A stretch of DNA of 64,000 nucleotides from Chitinophagaceae bacterium (GTDB lineage: Bacteria; Bacteroidota; Bacteroidia; Chitinophagales; Chitinophagaceae). The DNA is taken from contig CANGIY010000016.1 in assembly GCA_947454235.1 (NCBI GenBank), positions 38,147 to 102,146 of the forward strand, read 5' to 3'. A program made the position numbers and the translations under genes. Numbering within the stretch: the stretch's first letter is position 1; every line of letters begins with the position of its first letter. This document shows, in pieces, positions 1 to 9,551 of the stretch. The notes beneath the pieces were generated by a model. It saw only the letters and a list, made by a program, of their open reading frames with translations, was not told the DNA's origin and did no database searches.

Positions 1-3000
1 CTTCAACTGTTTGTATCGGTTCTCCGATTACTTTATCTGATACTGCTTCAGGCGGTACTTGGACTAGCAGAAATACATCAATTGCAACTGTTGGTGCTAC
101 TACTGGTGTAGTGAGCGGTGTAGCATCCGGAAATGATACAATTGTCTACGCTGTTACCAATACGTGCGGAACAGCTTCAACGTTTAAAATAGTTACAGTA
201 AGTGCAGCACCTACAATTGGTGCAATATCTGGTGCTTCGTCAGTTTGCGCCGGTTCTAATATCACGCTTACCGATACAACTTCAGGCGGTACATGGACAA
301 GTAGCAATACATCTGTAGCTACTGTTGCCGGCGGTGTTGTAACCGGTAGGGCAGGTGGTTCAGTGAATATCACATATTCAAAAACATATTCTTGCGGTAC
401 GGTTTATGTAACAAAAGCAATTACTGTTAATCCGCTACCTACTACTAGCCGCATCACTGGTCCTGCTTCAATTTGTCGCACAAGTGGCAGCGTTACCTAT
501 ACCGATTCAGTATCAGGTGGTACCTGGTCAAGCTCTAGCCCAACAGTTGTTACTATTAATAGTTCAACAGGTGTTGCAATAGGAACAAACGTTGGTAGTG
601 CTACTATTACTTATACAACTTCTAATAGCTGTGGAACTTCTCAGGCGTTGATTAACGTAACAGTTGTTAACACACCAAGTGCAGGAACCATTGTTGGTCC
701 TCTGTCTTCAGTATGTACTGGTTCAACCATCAACTTCTACGATACTACTGCTTCAGCAGCAGGTACATGGAGCAGCAGCAACAGTTCTATCGCTTCAGTA
801 AATACAGGTTTAGTGAGAGGCAATGGAGTTGGAACTGCAACTATTTCTTACTCAGTTACAAACGCCTGCGGTACAGCAGTAGCAACGCACTCAGTTTTAG
901 TTACTATTTCAGCAAGTGCAGGAACAGTAAATGGTCCTGTTCAGGTGTGTGCAGGTTCTACAATCTCTTTAAATGATACAACTTCTACAAGCCTCGGTTC
1001 ATGGAGCTCAAGCGATATTTCAATTGCAACGGTAAATGCCTCAGGTGTTGTTTATGGCGTTTCTTCAGGCTCTGTAACAATTTCTTACTCAGTTTCAGGT
1101 ACGTGCGGTTCAGCTTCAGCTACTAAATCTATCACAGTATTAACAGCTTCTGCTGGTTCTATCTCAGGTCCAACTTCAGTTTGTATCGGTAACACAGTTT
1201 CTTTAAGCGACGCTATCTCTGGCGGTACCTGGACAAGTGGAAGCCCTTCAGTTGCTACGGTTAATGCATCAACAGGAGTTGTTACAGGCGTTGCAACAGG
1301 TACAGCAATCATAACTTACACTGTTACTAATATTTGCGGTACAGCTTATACAATTTATACAATGTCCGTTGGCACACCGCCGGCTGCACCTGCAGCAATT
1401 ACCGGTCCGGCAACAGTGTGCGTGGGTTCAACAATAACACTTTCTGACGCTACTACAGGTGGCACATGGGGTATCTTTAATACATCATTAGCATCCATTG
1501 GTGCAACAACAGGTATTGTTACGGGTGTGGCTCCGGGCAGAGATACTGTAAAATACAGTGTTACAAATACTTGTGGTTCAACTACAGTTACTTACGTAAT
1601 TAATATTATCACCGTTCCTGCAACACCGGCAGCTATTGCAGGTAGCAATTCGGTATGTACAGGTTCTTCAGTTACTTTAACTGATGCCACTACAGGTGGA
1701 GTATGGTATAGCGGCAACCTTGCTGTTGCTACGGTAAGCCCAACAGGTGTTGTAACAGGTATCTCAGGTGGAACAACTACTATCAGTTATACGGTTACAA
1801 ATACATGCGGAGCTACATCTGCAACAATGAGTTTCACGGTTAATCCTGCGCCAACCGCTGGTGTAGTTTCAGGTGCTTCTACTGTTTGTACAGGAACATC
1901 TACTACATTTACCAGCACCGTTACTGGTGGTACCTGGTCAAGTGCTAATAGCGCTATCGCAAGCGTTTCAACATCAGGTGTTGTTTACGGAGTTGCTTCT
2001 GGTACTACAACAATTGACTATACCGTCGTTGGTACATGTGGTACTGCAACTGCAACACGTTCAATCGTTGTTAACCCTGGTCCTACAAACGGTCCAATTA
2101 CTGGTCTTAGTTCAGTTTGCCCTGGTGCAACTATCGCATTGGCTGATACTACTTTAGGTGGTGTTTGGACTTCTTCTGATTCAACGATCGCTAGCGTTAA
2201 CGCTGTAGGTGTTGTTACCGGAATGGCTCCTGGCACTGTAACAATTAGCTATACTACAACAAATAGCTGTGGTGCAATTTCAAACACTAAATCAATCACA
2301 GTTAACCCGGGTTCTTATGCCGGAATTATCTCAGGTGCATCAATTCTTTGCGTAGGCTCTAGTTCAACTTTGTCAAGCACTGTTGCCGGTGGTACATGGA
2401 CAAGCTCTAACCCCGCAGCGGTTACAATTAGTGCTTCTACGGGTTCAATGACTGCGCTTACAACTGGTTCGGCTACTATTACTTATACTACAAGTAGCGT
2501 GTGCGGTTCTGCCGTTGCAGGTTATGTAGTTTCTGTAGGTTCGTTACCTGTTTCAGGTACAATTTCTGGTCCTACTGGTTTGTGCGCAGGTACAACAATT
2601 ACTCTTTCTACAACAGGTACAGGCGGTTCATGGGTAAGCTCTAATACTACCTTGGCTACTGTTTCTGCTGCAGGTGTTGTTACAGGTGTTGCAGGCGGGT
2701 CGGTAACTATAAGTTATGTTGTTTCATCTTCTTGCGCAACTTCTACTTCAACATATTCAATTACAATTAGTCCGGCAGGTACAGCAGGTACACTTTCAGG
2801 TCTTGCTACAGTTTGCCCTGGTGCTAACATCACGCTTACAACAAGTGGTGCTACCGGTGGTACTTGGAGTTCAAGTAATACTGCTCGTGCTACAGTAAGT
2901 TCAACAGGTGTAGTTTACGGTGTATCGGTAGGTAGTTTGGTTATTTCCTATGCAATCAGCAACAGTTGCGGTACTACTACTGCTACTAAAACAATCACTG

Positions 3001-3737
3001 TAAATCCATTGCCTTATGTATCAGTTTTAAGCGGTCCTTCAGCAGTGTGCGTAGGTTCTACTATCACTCTTACCGACTCAGTTACCGGAACAGGTACAGC
3101 TTGGTTGAGCAGCAACACTGCAATTGCAACAGTAGCATCTGGTGTTGTTAGGGGCGTTGCAGCAGGTACAGCAATTATTACTTTCTATCAAACAAATAGC
3201 TGCGGCACAGCTCGTACTACCAAATCAGTTACAGTAAGTACTCTATCAGCAGGTGTTATTACTGGTTCTACTACAGTTGCTGTTGGTCGTGTCATTACTT
3301 TAAGTGCAAGCATCACAGGTGGTACATGGAGCAGCGTTTACACATCGCTTGCCACGGTATCTACTGCTGGAGCAGTTACAGGTGTGGCAGTTGGTACTGA
3401 TACGATAAAATATGCTGTAACAAACGCCTGTGGTACTGCAATTGCAAGGTATACAGTCAATGTAACTGCAACAAGACCAGCTATAGAATCAAATTCGTCA
3501 GATGAAGATTTGAAACTTTATCCTAACCCTACAACTGGTTCATTCATGATAGAGTTTGCAGGTCAACCATCAAATACTATTGTACGTATCTTCGATATGT
3601 CAGGTAAAATGGTAGGTGAGATGGAAGGCTCTGAAAAAGTGATGAACTTCGATGTTTCAAATTATGCGTCAGGTACTTATCTGGTAAGAATAGAAACAGG
3701 TGAAAATGTAATATCAAGAAAATTAATCATTCAGTAA
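1..3737 (+). CDS. Giant secreted Ig-like repeat protein with T9SS sorting domain (5' end outside window)
   Basis: The reading frame is open from base 3, so the gene starts upstream; 1,244 residues are visible. It consists of about 15 tandem repeats of roughly 75-80 residues. Each has the pattern ISGxSxVCxGS..TLxDTxSGGTWSS, then TGVVxGVxxGTxTISY, then a second Cys in a CGT motif. This resembles bacterial Ig-like (BIG2-type) folds with one possible disulfide each. The last repeat has lost its first Cys (TTVAVG). The C-terminus carries a type IX secretion sorting domain: LYPNPTTGSF, FDMSGKMVGE, GTYLVRIETG. It is probably exported by T9SS and attached to, or released from, the cell surface, perhaps as an adhesin. 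Family and export are confident; the function is unknown. It is a paralogue of the next gene. Confidence 0.9.
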   Translation, partial: STVCIGSPITLSDTASGGTWTSRNTSIATVGATTGVVSGVASGNDTIVYAVTNTCGTASTFKIVTVSAAPTIGAISGASSVCAGSNITLTDTTSGGTWTSSNTSVATVAGGVVTGRAGGSVNITYSKTYSCGTVYVTKAITVNPLPTTSRITGPASICRTSGSVTYTDSVSGGTWSSSSPTVVTINSSTGVAIGTNVGSATITYTTSNSCGTSQALINVTVVNTPSAGTIVGPLSSVCTGSTINFYDTTASAAGTWSSSNSSIASVNTGLVRGNGVGTATISYSVTNACGTAVATHSVLVTISASAGTVNGPVQVCAGSTISLNDTTSTSLGSWSSSDISIATVNASGVVYGVSSGSVTISYSVSGTCGSASATKSITVLTASAGSISGPTSVCIGNTVSLSDAISGGTWTSGSPSVATVNASTGVVTGVATGTAIITYTVTNICGTAYTIYTMSVGTPPAAPAAITGPATVCVGSTITLSDATTGGTWGIFNTSLASIGATTGIVTGVAPGRDTVKYSVTNTCGSTTVTYVINIITVPATPAAIAGSNSVCTGSSVTLTDATTGGVWYSGNLAVATVSPTGVVTGISGGTTTISYTVTNTCGATSATMSFTVNPAPTAGVVSGASTVCTGTSTTFTSTVTGGTWSSANSAIASVSTSGVVYGVASGTTTIDYTVVGTCGTATATRSIVVNPGPTNGPITGLSSVCPGATIALADTTLGGVWTSSDSTIASVNAVGVVTGMAPGTVTISYTTTNSCGAISNTKSITVNPGSYAGIISGASILCVGSSSTLSSTVAGGTWTSSNPAAVTISASTGSMTALTTGSATITYTTSSVCGSAVAGYVVSVGSLPVSGTISGPTGLCAGTTITLSTTGTGGSWVSSNTTLATVSAAGVVTGVAGGSVTISYVVSSSCATSTSTYSITISPAGTAGTLSGLATVCPGANITLTTSGATGGTWSSSNTARATVSSTGVVYGVSVGSLVISYAISNSCGTTTATKTITVNPLPYVSVLSGPSAVCVGSTITLTDSVTGTGTAWLSSNTAIATVASGVVRGVAAGTAIITFYQTNSCGTARTTKSVTVSTLSAGVITGSTTVAVGRVITLSASITGGTWSSVYTSLATVSTAGAVTGVAVGTDTIKYAVTNACGTAIARYTVNVTATRPAIESNSSDEDLKLYPNPTTGSFMIEFAGQPSNTIVRIFDMSGKMVGEMEGSEKVMNFDVSNYASGTYLVRIETGENVISRKLIIQ

Positions 3738-3754
3738 ATGATTTTAAACTAATC

Positions 3755-3800
3755 AATCGGGCGACAGTCAAAAACTGTTGCCCGATTTAATTTTTTTTAT
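3755..3800 (+). terminator. Rho-independent terminator
   Basis: A 14-bp stem (AATCGGGCGACAGT with ACTGTTGCCCGATT, one G-U pair) is followed by a T-rich tract. It lies just after the stop codon of the first Ig-repeat gene. Confidence 0.85.
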
Positions 3801-3869
3801 TGCTATAAATTAATAATACTCGAGGCAAACCAAAAACCATTAAGATTTTCAGTTATTTCAGTGTAAACA

Positions 3870-3901
3870 TTTGTTTATTCTGCAATGTTGCGATAATTTT
3901 A
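3870..3901 (+). promoter_or_regulatory. Putative Bacteroidota promoter
   Basis: TTTG at 3870 and TAATTTTA at 3894 (one mismatch to TANNTTTG) are separated by 20 bases. The site is about 32 bases before the start of the second Ig-repeat gene. Confidence 0.45.
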
Positions 3902-3932
3902 CAATCCTGTGTTCAAAATACAATTCTAGAAA

Positions 3933-6900
3933 ATGAAAAAAACACTATTACTATTACCTGTCATTCTTGGAATCTTCGGCATGATGACGTTGATGAGTAG
4001 CTCTAGCGGCTACACATCTGATGTCACTGGTGCACTCGGTACAACTTCCGGTTGCGGTGGCAGTGGCTGTCATGGTACTGCGTCAACATCTGGTATCACA
4101 ATATCAGTTAGTCTCGACTCAGCCGGAACTACGCTAACCAGCTATGTGCCTGGAGCTACCTACAACATTAAAATTACTGCTACAAACACAACCTCTTCAA
4201 GCCTACCGAATTTTGGATTTGAATTGGCTGCTGTTAGAGCAACAGGAGCTGGTTCTACATCGGCTACCGACGCCGGTACTTGGGGATCTTCGCTCCCTTC
4301 TGGCTGTCGTAACCGTACAGTTGGTAGTCGCCACATTATAGAACAAAGTACTACGCTTTCTGCTACTTCAGGATCTGGAGGCTCAGGTACTACTTACACT
4401 GAATTAATTCCTTGGACTGCACCTGCGTCAGGTACAGGTTCTGTAAAAATATTCGGTATAGTAAACGCAGTTAATAACGATGGTCGTGCAGCTGCTACCG
4501 ATAAATGGAATTTAGGAAACGCTACAATCACTGAGCGCGCTACTACTTCATCACTCCCTGCAATTACCGGTCCTTCAACAGTATGTGTTGGATCTACAAT
4601 TACATTAGCTGACTCAATTTCTGGTGGTCGTTGGTCAAGTTCGACACCTACAGTTGCAACCATCGATACAGTTGGTCATGTAACTGGTGTCAGAGTAGGT
4701 ACCACCACTATTACTTATACATATTCTGGCAGTTCTGTTTACAGAACTATCACTGTCATGGGTCTGCCGGATGTGGGTACAATTATCGGCCCAAGTGCTG
4801 TTTGTACTGGTTCTTCAATTACTTTACGTGATACTACAGCACCAGGAGGTCGTTGGAGTTCTGTAACAACAAGCATTGCAACTGTAGATTCAACAGGAGT
4901 TGTCTATGGTGTTTCTGCTGGTGTCGATACTATTAAATATACAGTAACCAATAGTTGCGGTTCGCGCTCTGCAGTAAAAGTAATTACCGTAAGCACCGCT
5001 CCTGTTGTTGCTTCAATTACCGGTCTTTCTACAATATGCGTGGGTTCACTTGACACTTTAAGAGATTCAACAACCGGTGGTTTTTGGTCGTCTAGTACTA
5101 CATCAGTTGCTACTATTGGTACTTCAGGTATCGCGCGTGGCGTAGGTGTTGGTACAACAACAATTAGTTATACTGTTGCAAGTGGAGGTGGATGTTACAC
5201 AACCCGTACGTTTACACTTACAGTGGGTGCTGCCGGTACTGCCGGTACAATAACAGGTGCTTCTTCAGTTTGCCGTGGTACACATACTACTCTTGCTGAC
5301 ACTGTTTCAGGTGGTACATGGACAAGTGGTAATACTTCAATAGCAACAGTAACTTCTGCGGGTGCAGTTTATGGTGTTACTGCCGGAACTGTAACTATCA
5401 GTTATGGCGTATCTTCTTCATGTGGTACAGTTTATGCTACCCGTTCAATGACGGTGATGGCTGCACCTTCACCGGTGGCCATTTCTGGTCCTTCTACAGT
5501 TTGTTTGGGAGGTTCTATCACTTTGGTTGATACTTCTTCCGGAGGTACTTGGAGCTCTAGTGCTTCTTCAATTGCAACTGTGACTTCAGGTGGTATTGTT
5601 TATGGATTGTCAGTTGGTTCTGCAACCATCACATATTCAGTTACCAATTCTTGCGGAACAGGAATTACAGTTAAAAACGTAAGCGTTGTTGCTACTCCTT
5701 CTGCAGGTAGTATTTCTGGTCCGTCTTCAGTGTGCGGTATGCCAACGACATTGGTTGATACAATTTCAGGTGGTACTTGGTCTAGTTCAAATACCGCTGT
5801 TGCAACTGTTAGTTCAGCTGGCATTGTTTATCCGGTTTCAACTGGTACAGTAACTATAACATATACTATCGCAACAAGCTGCGGAACAGCATACGCTACT
5901 AGAGTTGAGAACGTTTCAATGTCTTATCCTTACGGCGTTATCTCTGGTCCAACTTCAGTTTGCGTCGGTTCAAGCATTTCTTTGCGCGATTCAACAGTGG
6001 CTACTTCAGTTACCTGGGCGTCTTCAAGTTCTGGTATTGCAACAATCAACCCTTCTACAGGTGTTGTAACAGGTGTTAGTGCCGGTACAGTTACTATAAC
6101 TACTACAGAAGTTTCAACTTGCGGTACTGCAAATTCATTCTATAATGTTACCGTAATTCCTATGCCGAATGCTGGTACAATCAGTGGTCCAACTTCAGTT
6201 TGTACGGGTGCTTCAATCACACTTACTGATTCCGTAGGTGGAGGTACATGGTCAATTTCTTCTGGATCTTTGGCTAATATTTCACCATCTGGCACTACAT
6301 GTGTTATTTCAGGTGTTGCTACCGGTACTGCAACAATTTCTTATACTGTAACAAATACATGCGGAACAGCAACAGCAACTACAACAGTTACTATCTTAAC
6401 TACACCTACGGTAGCTGCAATCACAGGCGGTTCATCAGTTTGTACAGGTACTAACACTACTTTGGCTGATGGCACTTCTGGTGGTACATGGACTTCTTCT
6501 AATACATCGCTAGCAACTGTAAGTTCTTCAGGTATTGTAAGGGGTGTTGCTGGTGGTTCAGTAACTATCACTTACACAGTTACAAATGTGTGTGGTGCTA
6601 ACTTTGCTACAAAAGCAATGACGGTTATTGCAACTCCGACAAGTGGAGTTATCTCTGGTTCTTCAACTGTTTGTACTTCTTCAACTACTACTCTTTCTGA
6701 GACAGTTTCAGGTGGTACATGGAGTTCATCAAACACAGCAGTAGCAACAGTTAACTCTGCTACAGGTGTTGTTTCGGGTGTGTCTGCTGGTTCTGTAACT
6801 ATTACTTACACTAATTCAAATGCTTGCGGAACTGCTACTGCTACTTATGCAATGACAGTTATCGCTCCTCCGGCTACTCCTTCGGCTATTTCAGGTGCTA

Positions 6901-8978
6901 TCAGCATTTGTACTGGTACAACTGCTACATTCACTGATGCTACTACTGGTGGTACATGGAGCAGCAGTAACTCTTCTGTTGCTTCGGTTTCTAGCACTGG
7001 TGTTGTTTCAGGCGTTTCAGTAGGTACAGCTACTATTTCTTATTCATTCACAAATGCTTGCGGAACAACTGCTGCAACATTCAATACAACAGTTACATCA
7101 ACTCCTTCAGCAGGTACAATAACTGGTGCTACATCAATCTGTCAAGGTTCAAGCACTACACTTGCTGATGCAACTTCTGGTGGTAGCTGGTCAAGCAGCA
7201 ACTCTTCTGTTGCAGCTATCAACGTTGGTACAGGTGTAACAACTGGCGTTTCAGCAGGTACAGTTACAATCACGTACACTGTTACTAACTCTTGTGGTAC
7301 TGCTAGAACAACTGCTTCTCTCACTGTTAATCCATTGCCTTTGGCAGGAACAATTACTGGTGCATCAACAATGTGTCCTGGTAATACACAAACATTGCTT
7401 GATACTGTTTCTGGCGGTACATGGAGCAGCAGCAACACGGCAATAGCTACTGTATCTTCTACAGGTGTTGTTACAGCAGTTGCTACTGGTTCGGTTACTA
7501 TCTCTTATTCTAAATCAAACGCTTGCGGTACAACACGAGCTACTTTCGCAATTACAGTTGGTGGTGCACCTTCAGCAGGAACAGTTTCAGGTGCTTCTAC
7601 TTTATGTGTAGGTGGTTCTACTACGCTCACTGATACTGTTTCAGGTGGTCTTTGGTCAAGTAGTAACACTGCAATACTTACTGTAACTTCTTCTGGTGTT
7701 GTAACTGCTGTTTCTACCGGTACAGCTTCAATTTCTTACACAGTTACTAATGCGTGCGGTTCTACAACAGCAGCTAAATTGATTACCGTTGGTGCATTAC
7801 CAACATCTGGTACTATCAGCGGTCCTACAGGTGCATGTGTTGGTACAACTATCAACCTCAGCGAAACTGTAACAGGTGGTACTTGGGTAAGCAGTAGTTC
7901 TTCAATTGCTACTGTTTCTACTTCAGGTGTCGTTACTGGTGTAAGCGCTGGTTCTGCCGTTATTTCTTATGTAGTTTCAACTTCTTGCGCTACTTCAATT
8001 GCAACATATCCAATCACTGTTTCTTCTTCAGCTAGCGCTGGTACTATAACAGGTTTGGCTACAGTTTGTTTGAGTGCTTCAATCACTCTTACCGATGCTG
8101 TAACTGGTGGTACATGGAGTTCTAGCAACCCTTCAGTTGCAAGCGTTTCTGCTACAGGTATTGTATTTGGTGTAACAACCGGAACTGCAACAATTTCTTA
8201 CTCAGTTTCAGGAAGTTGTGGTGCTGTAGTTGCCACTAAAAACATTACAGTTAATTCAACACCTACAGTAAGTGCAAGTACTGGTGCATCTTCAGTATGT
8301 GTTGGTACAACAACTACACTTACCAACTCTACATCAGGTGGCGCGTGGATCAGCAGTAATACTGCGGTAGCTACGGTTAGTTCTGCTGGAGTTGTTAGAG
8401 GTGTTGCTGTTGGTACAGTAAACATCACTTACTATGTAACTACTGCTTGTGGCACTGCTACTACAGTGAAAACAATGACAGTTACTACGCTTTCTGCTGG
8501 TTTAATTTCTGGTCCGGTGACAGTTGCGGTAGGTAATGTAATATCTCTTTCCAGCTCAATCACTGGCGGTACATGGGCAAGTGTTAGCACAGCTACAGCA
8601 ACTGTAACAAGCGCAGGTGTTGTAACAGGTGTAACTCCTGGCATTGATACAATTACTTATACAGTTACAAATGCTTGTGGTTCTGCAACAGCAAGAAAAG
8701 CAATCAACGTTACTGCAACACGTACTGCACTTACAAGTACAGTTGAAGGTATCAATGTATTCCCTAACCCAACTAGCGGTTTGGTGACCATCGAATTGCC
8801 TGCTGGTGCTACTAATGCTTCTTTGATTATTGCTGATATGAGCGGTAAAGCTTCTGAAATCAGAGATATTACTGATAACAAATCTAATGTTGACCTTTCT
8901 GGTTACGCTCCTGGTACTTACATCATCAATGTAAATGTTGATGGTAAAGTATACAGCCAACGAGTAGTGATTCAATAA
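3933..8978 (+). CDS. Giant secreted Ig-like repeat protein with N-terminal choice-of-anchor V-like domain and T9SS sorting domain
   Basis: 1,681 residues. A signal peptide (MKKTLLLLPVILGIFGMM) precedes a domain of about 190 residues. That domain has CGGSGCHG near residue 41, a CX4CH arrangement like the Cys/His signature at the start of choice-of-anchor V/Reeler-like domains. It ends near KWNLGNATI. About 18 Ig-like repeats of 75-80 residues follow (SxVCxGS..GGTWSS..TGVVxGV..TISY..CGT). A T9SS sorting domain closes the protein (VFPNPTSG, IADMSGKA, GTYIINVNVDG). The last four repeats match the last four of the upstream paralogue in order and in idiosyncratic residues. Probably a surface or released adhesin-like protein. 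The CX4CH motif could in principle bind heme, but it is not a canonical CXXCH site. Confidence 0.92.
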   Translation: MKKTLLLLPVILGIFGMMTLMSSSSGYTSDVTGALGTTSGCGGSGCHGTASTSGITISVSLDSAGTTLTSYVPGATYNIKITATNTTSSSLPNFGFELAAVRATGAGSTSATDAGTWGSSLPSGCRNRTVGSRHIIEQSTTLSATSGSGGSGTTYTELIPWTAPASGTGSVKIFGIVNAVNNDGRAAATDKWNLGNATITERATTSSLPAITGPSTVCVGSTITLADSISGGRWSSSTPTVATIDTVGHVTGVRVGTTTITYTYSGSSVYRTITVMGLPDVGTIIGPSAVCTGSSITLRDTTAPGGRWSSVTTSIATVDSTGVVYGVSAGVDTIKYTVTNSCGSRSAVKVITVSTAPVVASITGLSTICVGSLDTLRDSTTGGFWSSSTTSVATIGTSGIARGVGVGTTTISYTVASGGGCYTTRTFTLTVGAAGTAGTITGASSVCRGTHTTLADTVSGGTWTSGNTSIATVTSAGAVYGVTAGTVTISYGVSSSCGTVYATRSMTVMAAPSPVAISGPSTVCLGGSITLVDTSSGGTWSSSASSIATVTSGGIVYGLSVGSATITYSVTNSCGTGITVKNVSVVATPSAGSISGPSSVCGMPTTLVDTISGGTWSSSNTAVATVSSAGIVYPVSTGTVTITYTIATSCGTAYATRVENVSMSYPYGVISGPTSVCVGSSISLRDSTVATSVTWASSSSGIATINPSTGVVTGVSAGTVTITTTEVSTCGTANSFYNVTVIPMPNAGTISGPTSVCTGASITLTDSVGGGTWSISSGSLANISPSGTTCVISGVATGTATISYTVTNTCGTATATTTVTILTTPTVAAITGGSSVCTGTNTTLADGTSGGTWTSSNTSLATVSSSGIVRGVAGGSVTITYTVTNVCGANFATKAMTVIATPTSGVISGSSTVCTSSTTTLSETVSGGTWSSSNTAVATVNSATGVVSGVSAGSVTITYTNSNACGTATATYAMTVIAPPATPSAISGAISICTGTTATFTDATTGGTWSSSNSSVASVSSTGVVSGVSVGTATISYSFTNACGTTAATFNTTVTSTPSAGTITGATSICQGSSTTLADATSGGSWSSSNSSVAAINVGTGVTTGVSAGTVTITYTVTNSCGTARTTASLTVNPLPLAGTITGASTMCPGNTQTLLDTVSGGTWSSSNTAIATVSSTGVVTAVATGSVTISYSKSNACGTTRATFAITVGGAPSAGTVSGASTLCVGGSTTLTDTVSGGLWSSSNTAILTVTSSGVVTAVSTGTASISYTVTNACGSTTAAKLITVGALPTSGTISGPTGACVGTTINLSETVTGGTWVSSSSSIATVSTSGVVTGVSAGSAVISYVVSTSCATSIATYPITVSSSASAGTITGLATVCLSASITLTDAVTGGTWSSSNPSVASVSATGIVFGVTTGTATISYSVSGSCGAVVATKNITVNSTPTVSASTGASSVCVGTTTTLTNSTSGGAWISSNTAVATVSSAGVVRGVAVGTVNITYYVTTACGTATTVKTMTVTTLSAGLISGPVTVAVGNVISLSSSITGGTWASVSTATATVTSAGVVTGVTPGIDTITYTVTNACGSATARKAINVTATRTALTSTVEGINVFPNPTSGLVTIELPAGATNASLIIADMSGKASEIRDITDNKSNVDLSGYAPGTYIINVNVDGKVYSQRVVIQ

Positions 8979-8997
8979 ACTGGTCAGTTACTTTAAA

Positions 8998-9040
8998 AAT
9001 AATAAGGGCATCCTCAAAAAGGGGTGCCCTTATTATTTTT
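8998..9040 (+). terminator. Rho-independent terminator
   Basis: Stem AATAAGGGCATCC / GGGTGCCCTTATT (one wobble) is followed by ATTTTTG, 20 bases after the stop of the second Ig-repeat gene. Confidence 0.88.
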
Positions 9041-9491
9041 GTATGATTGCTGCTTGTTTTATCCCTTTTTGATGTACCGTCGGCATCTTTTCTGAATGTC
9101 AAAACTAGGCGCCCAATGCGGTTTGTATAGTGTTTTAAAAGGATGTACTTGTGGTTGATAGGTAAAGCTGATTCTGTTTTTAATAGCATTTATTTGGGAT
9201 AAATGAACATAGACGTTAAGTACAACCGGGTATTGAAACCTATTAGTGAAGTGCGTCAATTTCATGGCTCCAAATCTTTCCATCAGAGTTTTTAACCCAA
9301 AGGAAGCAGCTTTTTAGTCATTGCTCTCACTTGCCTCAAACCTAATGCAGTAATTGGTTTCAGCCGTTTTTAGCCTGAATTTTGTCCACTTCCTTTTCTT
9401 TCACTTGCTTCAAACCTCGTTCAGTAAAGGGTTTCAGACAATTTCACCAACTATTTTGGCCATTAACCCCAATTTTAGATGACAGGCTTGC
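9041..9491. other. Intergenic region without a convincing gene
   Basis: About 450 bases between convergent transcription units. A 74-codon minus-strand frame (9059-9283) exists, but it has no recognisable domain or promoter and I do not call it. The only structure seen is a pair of imperfect 37-bp direct repeats, listed separately. Confidence 0.5.
9327..9437 (+). repeat. Pair of imperfect 37-bp direct repeats, 74-bp period
   Basis: Copies at 9327-9363 and 9401-9437 share TCACTTGC, TCAAACCT, CAGTAA and GGTTTCAG, with about 6 mismatches in 37. Each has a weak internal dyad (AAACC / GGTTT). The intervening sequence is 37 bases. No third clear copy and no cas gene are nearby. Confidence 0.6.
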
Positions 9492-9525
9492 ACAAAAAAA
9501 CAGACCCCGTATTTTGAGGTCTGTT
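9492..9525 (-). terminator. Rho-independent terminator of the ABC exporter operon
   Basis: Stem AACAGACC / GGTCTGTT. On the minus strand it is followed by a run of T (plus-strand A's at 9494-9500), 26 bases beyond the stop of the permease gene. Confidence 0.82.
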
Positions 9526-9551
9526 AACTTTCTTTAGACTGATTTAAACAC

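Noticed and set aside
9059..9283. 74-codon minus-strand frame between the Ig-repeat gene and the ABC exporter
   Set aside because: No domain, promoter or ribosome-binding evidence; it overlaps another spurious frame. Region treated as intergenic.
9327..9437. CRISPR array
   Set aside because: Only two imperfect repeats, no third copy and no cas genes in the window.
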